Shown here: in pieces, positions 25,106 to 33,548 of the stretch
Layout of the letters: every line of letters starts with the position of its first letter
Position numbering within the stretch: the stretch's first letter is position 1
DNA from: Caballeronia cordobensis
GTDB taxonomy: Bacteria > Pseudomonadota > Gammaproteobacteria > Burkholderiales > Burkholderiaceae
DNA: 55,344 bases
Assembly: GCF_001544575.2 (NCBI RefSeq)
Contig: NZ_FCNY02000032.1
Coordinates: 1 to 55,344, forward strand
Direction: 5' to 3'
Made by a program: the position numbers and the translations under genes
The notes under the pieces: model-generated
Database searches by the model: none
Told to the model about the DNA's origin: nothing
What the model saw: the letters and a program-made list of their open reading frames with translations, nothing else

Positions 25106-27475
25106 ATGGCGCAGGCCCGAACGCCCGGAAAAACCGGAAGGATCGTCGCGTGGTTTTTTGCCGTTCTGGCGGTTCTCATCGCAATACTCGTCGTGATTTT
25201 CCTCACTTTCGACTGGAACCGGCTGCGGCCCTGGATCGACGACAAGGTCTCGGAAGCGATTGGCCGGCGCTTCGAAATTACCGGCGATCTGAAAGTCGGC
25301 TGGCAGCGCCCGCCCAACGAAACGGGCTGGAAACGCTGGGTGCCGTGGCCGCGCTTCTCCGCTGAGAAAATCACCATCGCGAATCCGGACTGGGCGCGGC
25401 AGCAACACTTCGCCACGCTCGACGAAATCGACTTTCAGGTTCAGGTGCTGCCGCTGCTCGCGCACGACATCGTGATCCCGACCATCAACCTCGTGAACCC
25501 GTCGATCGATATCGAGCGGCTCAAGGACAATCGCAACAACTGGACGTTCAAGTTCAAGCAATCGACCGAGCCTTCCACCTGGAATCTGAAGCTCGGCGAT
25601 ATTTCGCTCGCGAAGGGCACCATCGGCGTGCGCGATGAAGTCACCAAGGCCGAGATGCAGGTCGTCGTCGATACGCTCGGTCAACCCGTGCCGATCGGCG
25701 AAGTGATGAAGCAGCAGGAAGCGGCATCGGCGAAATCGTCGGCGGAGATGGTCGGCAAGAGCGGCGCGGCCAAGCTCAACAAGCAAGCCGATGCGGCCGC
25801 GGCATCCGAAGCGTCGGCGGCATCGGCGGCGTCGGCGGCGGCCGCCGCGAATGCGTCGTCGCCCAATCCGGCGAGCACGTCGGCCAATACGAGCATCACC
25901 ACCAAGGAAGGGCCGAAGCCGCCGATTCCGCCTTATGCGTTCGGCTGGACCGTGAAGGGCACCTACAACGGCGGCAAAGTGTCCGGCGACGGCAAGCTCG
26001 GCGGCGTGCTCGCCGTGCGCGACGCGCAGCGCCCGTTCCCCGTGCAGGCCGATGTGCGCCTCGGCGACACGCATATCGCGTTCGTCGGCACCGTGACCGA
26101 TCCCGCGCATCTCGCCGCGCTCGATCTGCGCCTGTGGATTCAGGCCGTGAGCATGGCGCATCTGTATCCGTTCACCGGCGTGACGCTGCCCGAAACGCCG
26201 CCGTTCGCGACCGAAGGACGTCTGACCGGGCAGTTCCGCGAGGACGGCAACGTGTTCCACTACGAGAACTTCACGGGCCGCGTGGGCGGCAGCGACATCA
26301 ACGGCTCGCTGGTGTACGCGGGCAGGAAGCCGCGGCCGCTCTTGCAGGGCGAGCTCGTGTCGCATCTGCTGCAATTCAAGGATCTCGCGCCGATCATCGG
26401 GGCGGATTCGAACGCGAGCAAGGCCAAGCGCGGCGAGACGGAGAAGCAGCCGTCGTCGAAGGCGCTGCCCACCGAGGAGTTCAAGACGGACCGCTGGAAG
26501 GCCATCGATGCCGACGTGAAGTTCACCGGCCAGCGCATCGTCAAGGACCCGGACTTGCCGATCACCGATCTGTACACGCACGTCATCATGAAAGACGGCG
26601 TGCTGTCGTTCGAGCCGCTCAAGTTCGGCGTGGCGGGCGGCACGATGGCGTCGAACATCCACCTCGACGGCAGCGTCGCGCCGCTCAAGGGCCGCGTATC
26701 GGCGCAGGCGCGGCATCTGAAGCTCAAGCAACTGTTCCCGACCGTCAAGACGATGCAGTCCGCGCTCGGCGAAATCAACGGCGACGCCGCGCTGTCCGCG
26801 ACCGGTAATTCACCGGCGGCGCTCGCGGCTTCGTCGAACGGCGAGGTGAAGGCGCTCATCACCGAGGGCACCGTGAGCCGCCTGTACATGGAGGCGGCGG
26901 GGCTGAACGTGGCGAATGTCGTGTACGAGAAGCTCTTCGGCAAGCGCGACGTGAACATCAACTGCGCGGCGGCGGATTTCGTCGTCACGGACGGCGTGCT
27001 CGATTCGCGCGTCTTCGCGCTCGATACCGACGATGCCGTCATCAACGTCGATGGCACGATCAATCTGAAGACGGAGGACATGGATCTCGGCGTCCATCCG
27101 CATACGAAGGGCCTGCGCATCTTCTCGCTGCGCTCGCCGCTGTATGTGAAGGGCACGTTCAAGGACCCGCACGTCGGCGTGAGCCCGGTGCTCGCGCTGC
27201 GCGGCGCCGCGGCGGTGGGATTGGGTCTCATCAATCCGTTCGCGGCGCTGATTCCGCTTATCGCGCCGAGCAACAACAAGCCGCTGCCCTGTCAGCAGAT
27301 GCTCGCCGACATAAGCCGTGCGCCGACCGCGCCGCCGGCCGGCCAGAAGCAGAAGGCGAAGGCCGCGCCGGCCTATATGTCGTCGGACGCGGCGGCGGGC
27401 GGGACGGCCGACAAGGCGACGAAGAAGCCGGCTGCGCCGGCGGCGGCGAGCGGCGCGGCGTACAAGGGAAGCTGA
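25106..27475 (+). CDS. AsmA-family envelope protein
   Basis: The 789-residue protein has one N-terminal membrane anchor (about residues 13-33, IVAWFFAVLAVLIAILVVIF) followed by the AsmA beginning FDWNRLRPWIDDKVSEAIGRRFEI. The long periplasmic part is predicted bridge-like, with DUF748/AsmA_2 features toward the end. An Ala/Ser-rich low-complexity insert sits near residues 215-265, and a charged tail follows residue 735. AsmA-like proteins take part in phospholipid transport and outer-membrane integrity. The start follows GGATGGAG. It is divergent from fetA. Confidence 0.88.
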   Translation: MAQARTPGKTGRIVAWFFAVLAVLIAILVVIFLTFDWNRLRPWIDDKVSEAIGRRFEITGDLKVGWQRPPNETGWKRWVPWPRFSAEKITIANPDWARQQHFATLDEIDFQVQVLPLLAHDIVIPTINLVNPSIDIERLKDNRNNWTFKFKQSTEPSTWNLKLGDISLAKGTIGVRDEVTKAEMQVVVDTLGQPVPIGEVMKQQEAASAKSSAEMVGKSGAAKLNKQADAAAASEASAASAASAAAAANASSPNPASTSANTSITTKEGPKPPIPPYAFGWTVKGTYNGGKVSGDGKLGGVLAVRDAQRPFPVQADVRLGDTHIAFVGTVTDPAHLAALDLRLWIQAVSMAHLYPFTGVTLPETPPFATEGRLTGQFREDGNVFHYENFTGRVGGSDINGSLVYAGRKPRPLLQGELVSHLLQFKDLAPIIGADSNASKAKRGETEKQPSSKALPTEEFKTDRWKAIDADVKFTGQRIVKDPDLPITDLYTHVIMKDGVLSFEPLKFGVAGGTMASNIHLDGSVAPLKGRVSAQARHLKLKQLFPTVKTMQSALGEINGDAALSATGNSPAALAASSNGEVKALITEGTVSRLYMEAAGLNVANVVYEKLFGKRDVNINCAAADFVVTDGVLDSRVFALDTDDAVINVDGTINLKTEDMDLGVHPHTKGLRIFSLRSPLYVKGTFKDPHVGVSPVLALRGAAAVGLGLINPFAALIPLIAPSNNKPLPCQQMLADISRAPTAPPAGQKQKAKAAPAYMSSDAAAGGTADKATKKPAAPAAASGAAYKGS

Positions 27476-27691
27476 AAAGCCCATCGCGTCTGACAAATGC
27501 TTATTCATCAAGCACTTAAGTCGCCTGTTGATGGCCTTCTCAACAAAGCTGTCCACAGAAATTGTGGATAACTCGGGCATCGTGTCACGGCATGGCGTGA
27601 GCGCGACAAGTGACGCGATCCGCATCGCACGGGGATTTCGCCGCGAAATCAAGAAACTGCTTGAGTCACTCAGGCGATTTCCACAGGCCTT

Positions 27692-27712
27692 TCCCCATTG
27701 CCTGGGGATAAC
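27692..27712 (+). repeat. Hairpin-plus-box repeat, copy 1
   Basis: TCCCCA-TTGCC-TGGGGA followed by TAAC forms a six-bp stem with a five-base loop. The same arrangement recurs at 27863-27883 with a different loop sequence (TCCGC), which suggests the stem rather than the loop is retained. Confidence 0.6.
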
Positions 27713-27781
27713 TTATCCGCATGCAAGCGGGTGATCCGAAACGAAGTTGGGGTGCGTGCCGAACTCGAAAAGGCCAAGCGA

Positions 27782-27812
27782 CGCCGCGCTGCGAGGCAGC
27801 GGCGGTTTTCTG
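27782..27812 (+). terminator. Orphan terminator-like hairpin
   Basis: CGCCGCGCTGC, a GAG loop and GCAGCGGCGG (one bulge) are followed by TTTTCTGTT. There is no plus-strand gene closer than the AsmA stop 307 bp upstream, so it could end a small untranslated RNA or be a late AsmA terminator. Confidence 0.5.
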
Positions 27813-27862
27813 TTGCGAATCAGGGGTGTGCGTCAGTTTTCAGCGACTTTTCAACAGAGTGC

Positions 27863-27883
27863 TCCCCATCCGCTGGGGATAAC
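27863..27883 (+). repeat. Hairpin-plus-box repeat, copy 2
   Basis: TCCCCA-TCCGC-TGGGGA followed by TAAC repeats the structure at 27692-27712, 171 bp downstream. It ends 10 bp before the end of the DUF2795 gene on the other strand. Confidence 0.6.
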
Positions 27884-27892
27884 CCGCCGGCT

Positions 27893-28135
27893 TCAGATCG
27901 ATAGCCCCGATGCGCCATTGCTGCCCAGCAACTGCTCGACCGAATCCGCGTCCTGGTAGTCCTGCTCGGGCAACCCGTCGAACAGCGTGATGACGTCGTT
28001 GGAGACGCCCGCTGCGCGCGCCGCATCGACGATCGCATCCTTGTTGGCCGGGTACCTGACGGTGCGCAGCACCTGGGCGATCTCGTCGTCGATCGGCTCG
28101 TCGTTCAAGGCGTGTTTTGCGTGCGTGTCGGTCAT
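27893..28135 (-). CDS. DUF2795 domain protein
   Basis: The 80-residue acidic protein matches the small DUF2795 pattern: IAQVLRTVRYPANKDAIVDAA then GVSNDVITLFDGLPEQDYQDADSVEQLLG. In this family the VxYPAxK...A...L..LP..Y pattern recurs in proteins of unknown function. The ATG at 28135 is chosen because the upstream extension is Arg-rich noise. It lies 37 bp after the small secreted gene on the same strand. Confidence 0.8.
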   Translation of the reverse strand: MTDTHAKHALNDEPIDDEIAQVLRTVRYPANKDAIVDAARAAGVSNDVITLFDGLPEQDYQDADSVEQLLGSNGASGLSI

Positions 28136-28172
28136 TCGGCGTCCCGTGTCGAAGTGCGAAAGGAGGAGGGCG

Positions 28173-28439
28173 TCAGGTCTGCACCTGGATCCGCTGGCTC
28201 GCCATGCCGTGGTTCGGCGCGCGCGACTTCGGTATCGGCACGTGACGCCAGCGGGCGTGATCGAGATCCTGCGCGGAGATTTCCGGCGCGGGCGGCGCAA
28301 CGGGCGCGGCGTTCACGCGCAAGGCGGCGCGAATCGCGGCGGCGTTGGCGGTGGGTTCGTCCGTCGAACCCGTGTGCAGCGGCGCGGCGTAACACGACAC
28401 CGAAACCAGCGCCATCGACAACAACGTTGAGGTCTTCAT
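28173..28439 (-). CDS. Small secreted protein, unknown
   Basis: The 88-residue product begins with a Sec signal (MKTSTLLSMALVSVSCYAAP, likely cleaved after CYA). The mature peptide is about 70 residues, Ala/Pro-rich, and ends in a basic stretch (RWRHVPIPKSR). A strong GAGGAGGGG ribosome site precedes the ATG, supporting expression. No family is recognised. Confidence 0.6.
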   Translation of the reverse strand: MKTSTLLSMALVSVSCYAAPLHTGSTDEPTANAAAIRAALRVNAAPVAPPAPEISAQDLDHARWRHVPIPKSRAPNHGMASQRIQVQT

Positions 28440-28667
28440 CGGGCAACCCCTCCTCTGTCAGGCAGCGAGAAGCATCAAGCAAAGCCTATGCCGATGATCT
28501 TCTGCACTGCCCGCCGTGCACGCGGCCCGTCAGGGCGATGCATGCACGGGCGCGACGAGCGGGCGTCGCGCGGAAACACTTCGAGTGAAATGTGAAGTCG
28601 TCCGAACTCGCCCGAAAGGCGATCGCAGAGCGGCCCGCGCGCCGCGAAATTGCACGGCTGCGCAGAT

Positions 28668-30404
28668 TCAGCGCGAGGTCGGATTCAAACGGAAGTATGC
28701 GTCCAGAAGCGAGGTTTTGTACACGACGCCGAGCAGGAGCGGCTGCGTCTTTTTTTCGATCACCGGCAGCCGCTCGCCCTGGAACGCGAGGAAGTGCTGC
28801 AATGCTTCGCCGAGCGACATGTCGGGCGTGAGCACGTCGAATTGCGGCTGAAGATAGTCCGCCGCGGTTTTGGTTTTCGTGTCCTGCTCGTCGAGCAGAT
28901 CGGACGTGATGTCCTTCAGCGCGACGACGCCGCGAAAACGCTCCGCTTCATCGACGACATAGAGATACTTCACCGGATATTCGAGGAACACGCGCGTCAT
29001 GTCCTTGATGCCCGCCGTGAGCGGCACGACGGTATCGGCGGGTTTGACGAGCTCGCGCATCTGCGTCGCGGCGAGCCGCAGGCGCTCTTTCTCCTCACGA
29101 TTGCGGCGCAGCGTGACTTCGTACATCGACGTCTGCTCCGAGGTGCGCGCGATGAAATACGCGATCACGCACGAGAGCATCAGCGGCAGCATGACCTGAT
29201 ACGACAGCGTCATCTCGAAGATCATCAGGATCGCCATGAGCGGCGCGTGCGTGGCGGCGGCGAGAAACGCGCCCATGCCGACCATCGCGTAGGCGAAGGG
29301 CGCGGACGTGTATTGCGGGAAGATCGCATGCACGCCGATGCCGAAGAGACAGCCGAGCACCGCGCCGACGAAAAGCGTCGGCGTGAAAATACCGCCGACG
29401 GCGCCCGAGCCCGCCGTGGCCGCCGTCGCGATGATCTTGAAGACCAGCACGACGAGCAGCGTGGTCCACGCCCACGGCTCGTGCAGCAGCGAGTTCACGA
29501 CTTCATAGCCGTTGCCCCAGACTTCGGGCCACCAGACCGAGATCACGCCGACGATCAGGCCGCCGAGCGCGAGGCGCACCGGCAAGGGCAGGGGCAGCGT
29601 CGAGAAGCGTTTTTTCGATGCCGCGAGCAGCCGCAGGAAATGCGGCGCGAGCACGCCGCACAGCAGGCCGAGCACGACGAAGAGCAGTATTTCGATGCCC
29701 GTGACGGCCGGGAAGACGGGCATCTCGTACGGCGGCTTGTAGCCCGCGAATTCGCGCATCGTGATATTGGCGACGACCGACGAGACGACGATGGGGCCGA
29801 AGCTTTCCATCGCCATCGAGCCGAGCACCAGTTCGGTGACGAAGAACGCGCCCGCGATCGGCGCGTTGTACGCCGACGTGATCCCCGCCGCCGCGCCGCA
29901 TGCGACGAGCAGCCGCAGGCGCGGCGGATCGAAGTGCACCCAGCGTCCGATGAGCGACGAAGCGAGCGCGGCGAGCTGGACCATCGAGCCTTCGCGGCCG
30001 ATCGAGCCGCCGCTCGAAATCGTGATGAGCGAGGACAGGCTGCGCCAGAAGCTCTGCCAGACGGGCACGACGCCATCGCCGATGGTGACGGCTTCCATAT
30101 AGTCCGTGTTCGCCTGCTTGCTGGCGCGTTTGCGCGCGATCAGCAGGCAGCCGCCCGCGACGAGCCCGCCCACTGCCGGCAATGCGATGCGTGCGGGCCA
30201 GGGCAAGGTCTGCGCGAGCGCAACGAGGCCTTCCGAATGATTGCCGAAAAGCCGTTGCAATAACTCGATGCCTTCGCGGAAGAGGGAGGTCGCGAAAGCC
30301 CCGGCCACGCCGACGACGACCGCCCAGACGAGCATCGTATGCGAGTCCGACAGACGGAAGAGCCGTTGGGCGCGTGTACGGAGCTTGAGCAGGAATGAAA
30401 GCAC
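28668..30404 (-). CDS. ClC-family chloride channel/antiporter with CBS domains
   Basis: The 578-residue membrane protein has the ClC selectivity signatures GSIGREGSMVQLAA (near residue 130) and GGIFTPTLFVGA (near 335) within about 10-12 helices (residues 25-430). Two cytoplasmic CBS motifs follow (about 450-570: VVPLTAGIKDMTRVFLEYPVKYLYVVD). Such proteins exchange chloride for protons or conduct chloride. It begins with GTG at 30404 and no clear ribosome site; the next in-frame ATG (30335) would cut 23 residues. Confidence 0.9.
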   Translation of the reverse strand: MLSFLLKLRTRAQRLFRLSDSHTMLVWAVVVGVAGAFATSLFREGIELLQRLFGNHSEGLVALAQTLPWPARIALPAVGGLVAGGCLLIARKRASKQANTDYMEAVTIGDGVVPVWQSFWRSLSSLITISSGGSIGREGSMVQLAALASSLIGRWVHFDPPRLRLLVACGAAAGITSAYNAPIAGAFFVTELVLGSMAMESFGPIVVSSVVANITMREFAGYKPPYEMPVFPAVTGIEILLFVVLGLLCGVLAPHFLRLLAASKKRFSTLPLPLPVRLALGGLIVGVISVWWPEVWGNGYEVVNSLLHEPWAWTTLLVVLVFKIIATAATAGSGAVGGIFTPTLFVGAVLGCLFGIGVHAIFPQYTSAPFAYAMVGMGAFLAAATHAPLMAILMIFEMTLSYQVMLPLMLSCVIAYFIARTSEQTSMYEVTLRRNREEKERLRLAATQMRELVKPADTVVPLTAGIKDMTRVFLEYPVKYLYVVDEAERFRGVVALKDITSDLLDEQDTKTKTAADYLQPQFDVLTPDMSLGEALQHFLAFQGERLPVIEKKTQPLLLGVVYKTSLLDAYFRLNPTSR

Positions 30405-30485
30405 TTTTGCGAAATCGTGGATAGCTTAGAAGCAAATGGAATAAGTGACTCGCAAGGATAGCATTGCAAGGCGGTTGTGCAGACG

Positions 30486-30511
30486 AAAAAAAGCCCGGCG
30501 CCAGCCGGGCT
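30486..30511 (-). terminator. Rho-independent terminator of the aldo/keto reductase gene
   Basis: On the minus strand AGCCCGGC-TGGC-GCCGGGCT is followed by TTTTTTTCG. It lies 31 bp after the reductase stop. Confidence 0.88.
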
Positions 30512-30541
30512 GTGTGCGATGCAGTGCGCAGCGTTCGTGTC

Positions 30542-31345
30542 TCACCACCGCGGCGCGAACGGTGGATTCGCGTTGCGTTTGCCTTCGTCGAGCGCGTCGA
30601 TCTTTGCGATATCGCCGGCGTCGAGCTTGAGCTTTTGCGCGTCCCAGTTGCTTTGCTGATGCGCCGGATTCGTCGATGCCGACAGCACCACGATGTCCCG
30701 CGACAACAGCCATGCGAACGTCACCTGCGCGGGCGTCGCGCCATGCTTCTCAGCGATCGCCTTGAGCGTCGGGTCCGTGTGCGCGCGGCCTTCGCCGAGC
30801 GGCATGTACGCCGTCACCTTGACGCCGAGCTGCTGCGTCGCTTCGACGAGCTTGCGATTCGCGAGGAACGGGCTCACCTCGATCTGATTCGTGACGATCT
30901 CCTTGCCGCCGGGCGCGTTCAACGCTTCTTCGAGCAGCGGCGCGGTGAAATTCGACACGCCGTAATGACGGATCAGGCCGAGCTTTTGCGCTTCCTGCAG
31001 CGCTGCGAGCGTTTCGGCGATGGGCACCGCGCGATCGGGCGACGGCCAGTGCACGAGCGCGATATCGAGGGTGCCGATATCGAGCTTCGCGTGGCTGTCC
31101 TTGAGACTCGCGATGAGCGCATCGCGCGAAAGCCGCTCCCACCAGACTTTCGTCGTGATCCAGATATCGTCGCGCGGCACGCCCGAGTCGCGCACGCCCT
31201 GACCGACGGCCGCCTCGTTGTTGTAGAACTGCGCGGTGTCGATATGCCGATAGCCGATCTGCAATGCGCTCTTCACGGCGTTCGTGGTCTTCGCTGCATC
31301 GACGCGGAACGTGCCGAGACCGAAGGAAGGAATCGTTTCTACCAT
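30542..31345 (-). CDS. Aldo/keto reductase, DkgB-like
   Basis: The 267-residue (beta/alpha)8 NADPH enzyme has the catalytic tetrad: Asp and Tyr in YRHIDTAQFYNNE, Lys in ITTKVWWE and His in ALVHWPSP. The cofactor region is VVLSASTNPAHQQSNWDAQ. The short length and GLGTFRVDAA start match the 2,5-diketo-D-gluconate / methylglyoxal reductase group. The ATG at 31345 is chosen; the upstream open frame lies over the GST gene. It ends at a clear terminator. Confidence 0.9.
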   Translation of the reverse strand: MVETIPSFGLGTFRVDAAKTTNAVKSALQIGYRHIDTAQFYNNEAAVGQGVRDSGVPRDDIWITTKVWWERLSRDALIASLKDSHAKLDIGTLDIALVHWPSPDRAVPIAETLAALQEAQKLGLIRHYGVSNFTAPLLEEALNAPGGKEIVTNQIEVSPFLANRKLVEATQQLGVKVTAYMPLGEGRAHTDPTLKAIAEKHGATPAQVTFAWLLSRDIVVLSASTNPAHQQSNWDAQKLKLDAGDIAKIDALDEGKRNANPPFAPRW

Positions 31346-31382
31346 GCTGGCTCCTGGTTTGCGTTGAGGCTTCGAACAGGCG

Positions 31383-32117
31383 TCAAGCGTCCTGATCGAG
31401 TTCGGGATAGTGCCTGAAAATGCCCGATTCGTTGAACGGGATACGCCGTTCCGAATCGACATAAGCCGCGATGTTTGGCCTTTCCAGTACCGCATCGTGC
31501 AGCGCGCTCACGTGCGGATACTGCTTGCCGAACTTCTTCGTCGCGCGCGGGAAAGCGTAATGCAAGCCCTCGACGATCTGAAAGATCGAGAGATCGACGT
31601 AACTCGCCGCCTCGCCGACCATCTGCGCCGGACCATGCGGATTCTGCTTCAGCACGCGCTCGAAGTAATGCATGAATTTGGGCACGCGCTTGGCGAGAAA
31701 ATTCTGCGTGCGGATTTTCGCGGCGTCTTTCTGATCCTCGTAATAAAGATCGGTTGCGAGCGGATGATGCGTGTCGTGCACTTCCGCGACGAAATCGGTG
31801 ATAGTCAACTGCAGGCCGTGCGCAACGTAGCGCAGGCCTTCGTCTTTCGGCGCGAGCTCAAGCTTCGGTCCGAGATACAGCAGAATGTTCGCGACGTGCG
31901 GCACGATCAGTTCGCCGTCTTTCAGAAACGGCGGGGCGAAAGGAATGTGCGGCTCGGTCTTGCTGTTCAGGACTTTCATCATCGCGTCCATGCCGTATCC
32001 GCTTTTCTTCGATTCGCGCGCGACGTCGATATATTCCGCGCCCGCGTCTTCCAGCGCGAGCCGCACGAATTCGCCGCGGCCCTGCAAGCCATCCCAGTAA
32101 TAAAGTTCGTAAGCCAT
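31383..32117 (-). CDS. Glutathione S-transferase family protein
   Basis: The 244-residue protein has an N-terminal thioredoxin-like half (YELYYWDGLQGRGEFVRLALEDAGAEY; EPHIPFAPPFLKDGELIVPHVANIL) and a C-terminal helical half. The YYWD...RGEF opening resembles sigma/alpha-type GSTs that use an N-terminal Tyr. Its substrate is unknown. It lies 37 bp upstream of the aldo/keto reductase on the same strand, so the two could form one detoxification operon. Confidence 0.88.
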   Translation of the reverse strand: MAYELYYWDGLQGRGEFVRLALEDAGAEYIDVARESKKSGYGMDAMMKVLNSKTEPHIPFAPPFLKDGELIVPHVANILLYLGPKLELAPKDEGLRYVAHGLQLTITDFVAEVHDTHHPLATDLYYEDQKDAAKIRTQNFLAKRVPKFMHYFERVLKQNPHGPAQMVGEAASYVDLSIFQIVEGLHYAFPRATKKFGKQYPHVSALHDAVLERPNIAAYVDSERRIPFNESGIFRHYPELDQDA

Positions 32118-32288
32118 GAGAAAGGGGTCTCCGAAAGGGTACGCTCGTTACTGATAGCGCAAATACCGCACGGGCGAGCAACACGCATTCCCGCATCGCG
32201 GCGACGCGGGATGGCGCGAATCGGCAAAACTGCGGCAGAAAATCGGGCAAAATCGATGTTTTGCGTATCGACACGTAGCGGAGATGGG

Positions 32289-33530
32289 ATGGAAAAGCTT
32301 GGCTTCACCACAGGCATCGTTCACGGCGACAGAACCACGGGCGTGGAGCACGGCGGCGTGCGTCAGGCCATTCACACGTCGGTGCAGTACGGATTCGAGC
32401 GCGTCGAAGATCTGATCGGCGTGTTTCAGGGCACGAAAAAGGGCGGTTTCAACTACGCGCGCCAAGGCACGCCCACCACGGCCGCGCTCGAACGCAAGAT
32501 CACGCGCCTCGAAGAGGGCGTCGGATCGATCTGCTTCAGCACCGGCATGGCGGGTCTGTCGGCGATCTTTCTCACCTTGCTGCGCGCGGGCGATCATCTC
32601 GTGTCGAGCCGCTACGTGTTCGGCAACACGAATAGCCTCTTCGGTACGCTGCGCACGCTCGGCATCGACGTGACGATGGTCGATGCCACCTCCGCCGAGA
32701 ACGTTGCGAACGCGATCCAGCCAAATACGCGCATGGTGTTCGTCGAGACGATCGCGAATCCGGGCACGCAGATTCCCGACCTCGAAGGCATCGGCGAACT
32801 GTGCCGCGCGCGCGGCCTCGCGTATGTCGTCGACAACACCATCACGTCGCCTGCGCTCTTCAAGCCGAAAGCGGTCGGCGCGAGTCTCGTGCTCAATTCG
32901 CTGACGAAGACCATCGCCGGTCATGGCGCGGCGCTCGGCGGGGCGGTGACGGACACGGGTCTCTTCGACTGGAGCGCGTATCCGAATATCGCCGACGAAT
33001 ATCGCCGCTCGGCATCGAAAGAGCAGGGGCTGTTGCAGATCCGCAAGAAGGGGCTGCGCGACATGGGCGCGGCGCTGTCGTCGGAGCAGGCGCACTCCAT
33101 CGCGATGGGCGCGGAAACGCTCGCGCTGCGCGTCGCCAAATGCAGCGAGAACGCACTCGCGCTGGCGCAGTATCTGGAAAAGCACGAGGCCATCGGCCAT
33201 GTGTTCTATCCGGGCCTGAAGAGTCATCCCCAGTACGAGATCGCGCAGGCGCTGTTCAAGGGCGCGTCGTGGCTGCTGTCGTTCGAGCTGCGCAACGCCG
33301 AACGCATGATCGAGGTCGTGAACGCGCTGCAATTGCCCGTCAAGGCGACGGGCCTCGGCGACACGCGCACGCTGATCATTCCCGTCGCCCCGACGATCTT
33401 CTATGAGGCCGGCCCCGAAGTGCGCAAGTCGATGGGCATTTCCGACGGCATGCTGCGCCTGTCCGCGGGCATCGAAGATATCGACGATCTCATCGCCGAC
33501 TTCGATCAGGCGTTGAAGCTCGCCGTCTGA
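32289..33530 (+). CDS. Cys/Met-metabolism PLP enzyme, cystathionine gamma-synthase / sulfhydrylase-like
   Basis: The 413-residue fold-type I PLP enzyme has the cofactor lysine in LNSLTKTIAGHGAALGG and VVDNTITSPALFKP for the ring-contacting Asp. FSTGMAGLSAIFLTLLRAGDH is the phosphate-binding loop region. The form is closer to O-acyl-homoserine sulfhydrylases and cystathionine gamma-synthases than to MetC at 7704. The exact substrate is not decidable. The frame is open far upstream through the GST gene, but ATG 32289 starts the domain (MEKLGFTTGIVHGDRTTG). It is convergent with soeC. Confidence 0.85.
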   Translation: MEKLGFTTGIVHGDRTTGVEHGGVRQAIHTSVQYGFERVEDLIGVFQGTKKGGFNYARQGTPTTAALERKITRLEEGVGSICFSTGMAGLSAIFLTLLRAGDHLVSSRYVFGNTNSLFGTLRTLGIDVTMVDATSAENVANAIQPNTRMVFVETIANPGTQIPDLEGIGELCRARGLAYVVDNTITSPALFKPKAVGASLVLNSLTKTIAGHGAALGGAVTDTGLFDWSAYPNIADEYRRSASKEQGLLQIRKKGLRDMGAALSSEQAHSIAMGAETLALRVAKCSENALALAQYLEKHEAIGHVFYPGLKSHPQYEIAQALFKGASWLLSFELRNAERMIEVVNALQLPVKATGLGDTRTLIIPVAPTIFYEAGPEVRKSMGISDGMLRLSAGIEDIDDLIADFDQALKLAV

Positions 33531-33548
33531 GGCGCGCTCTAGCAAACC

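Larger units (their letters stand above)
27476..27892. other. Gene-free stretch with DnaA-box-like sites
   Basis: No credible gene is seen in these 417 bases. They hold an exact DnaA box (TTATCCACA on the minus strand, 27563-27571) in inverted pair with CTGTCCACA (27549-27557). Also present are two TTATCCCCA sites on the minus strand (27703-27711 and 27874-27882) and TTATCCGCA (27713-27721). The last parts are tied to two matching small hairpins. A terminator-like hairpin lies at 27782-27808. Whether DnaA binds here is unknown. Confidence 0.5.

Noticed and set aside
27531..27734. Short plus-strand reading frame in the DnaA-box region
   Set aside because: It crosses the box cluster, lacks a ribosome site and has no recognisable protein pattern.
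28650..30263. A 537-codon plus-strand frame opposite the ClC gene
   Set aside because: Charged, repetitive composition without domains; the minus-strand ClC protein is clear.
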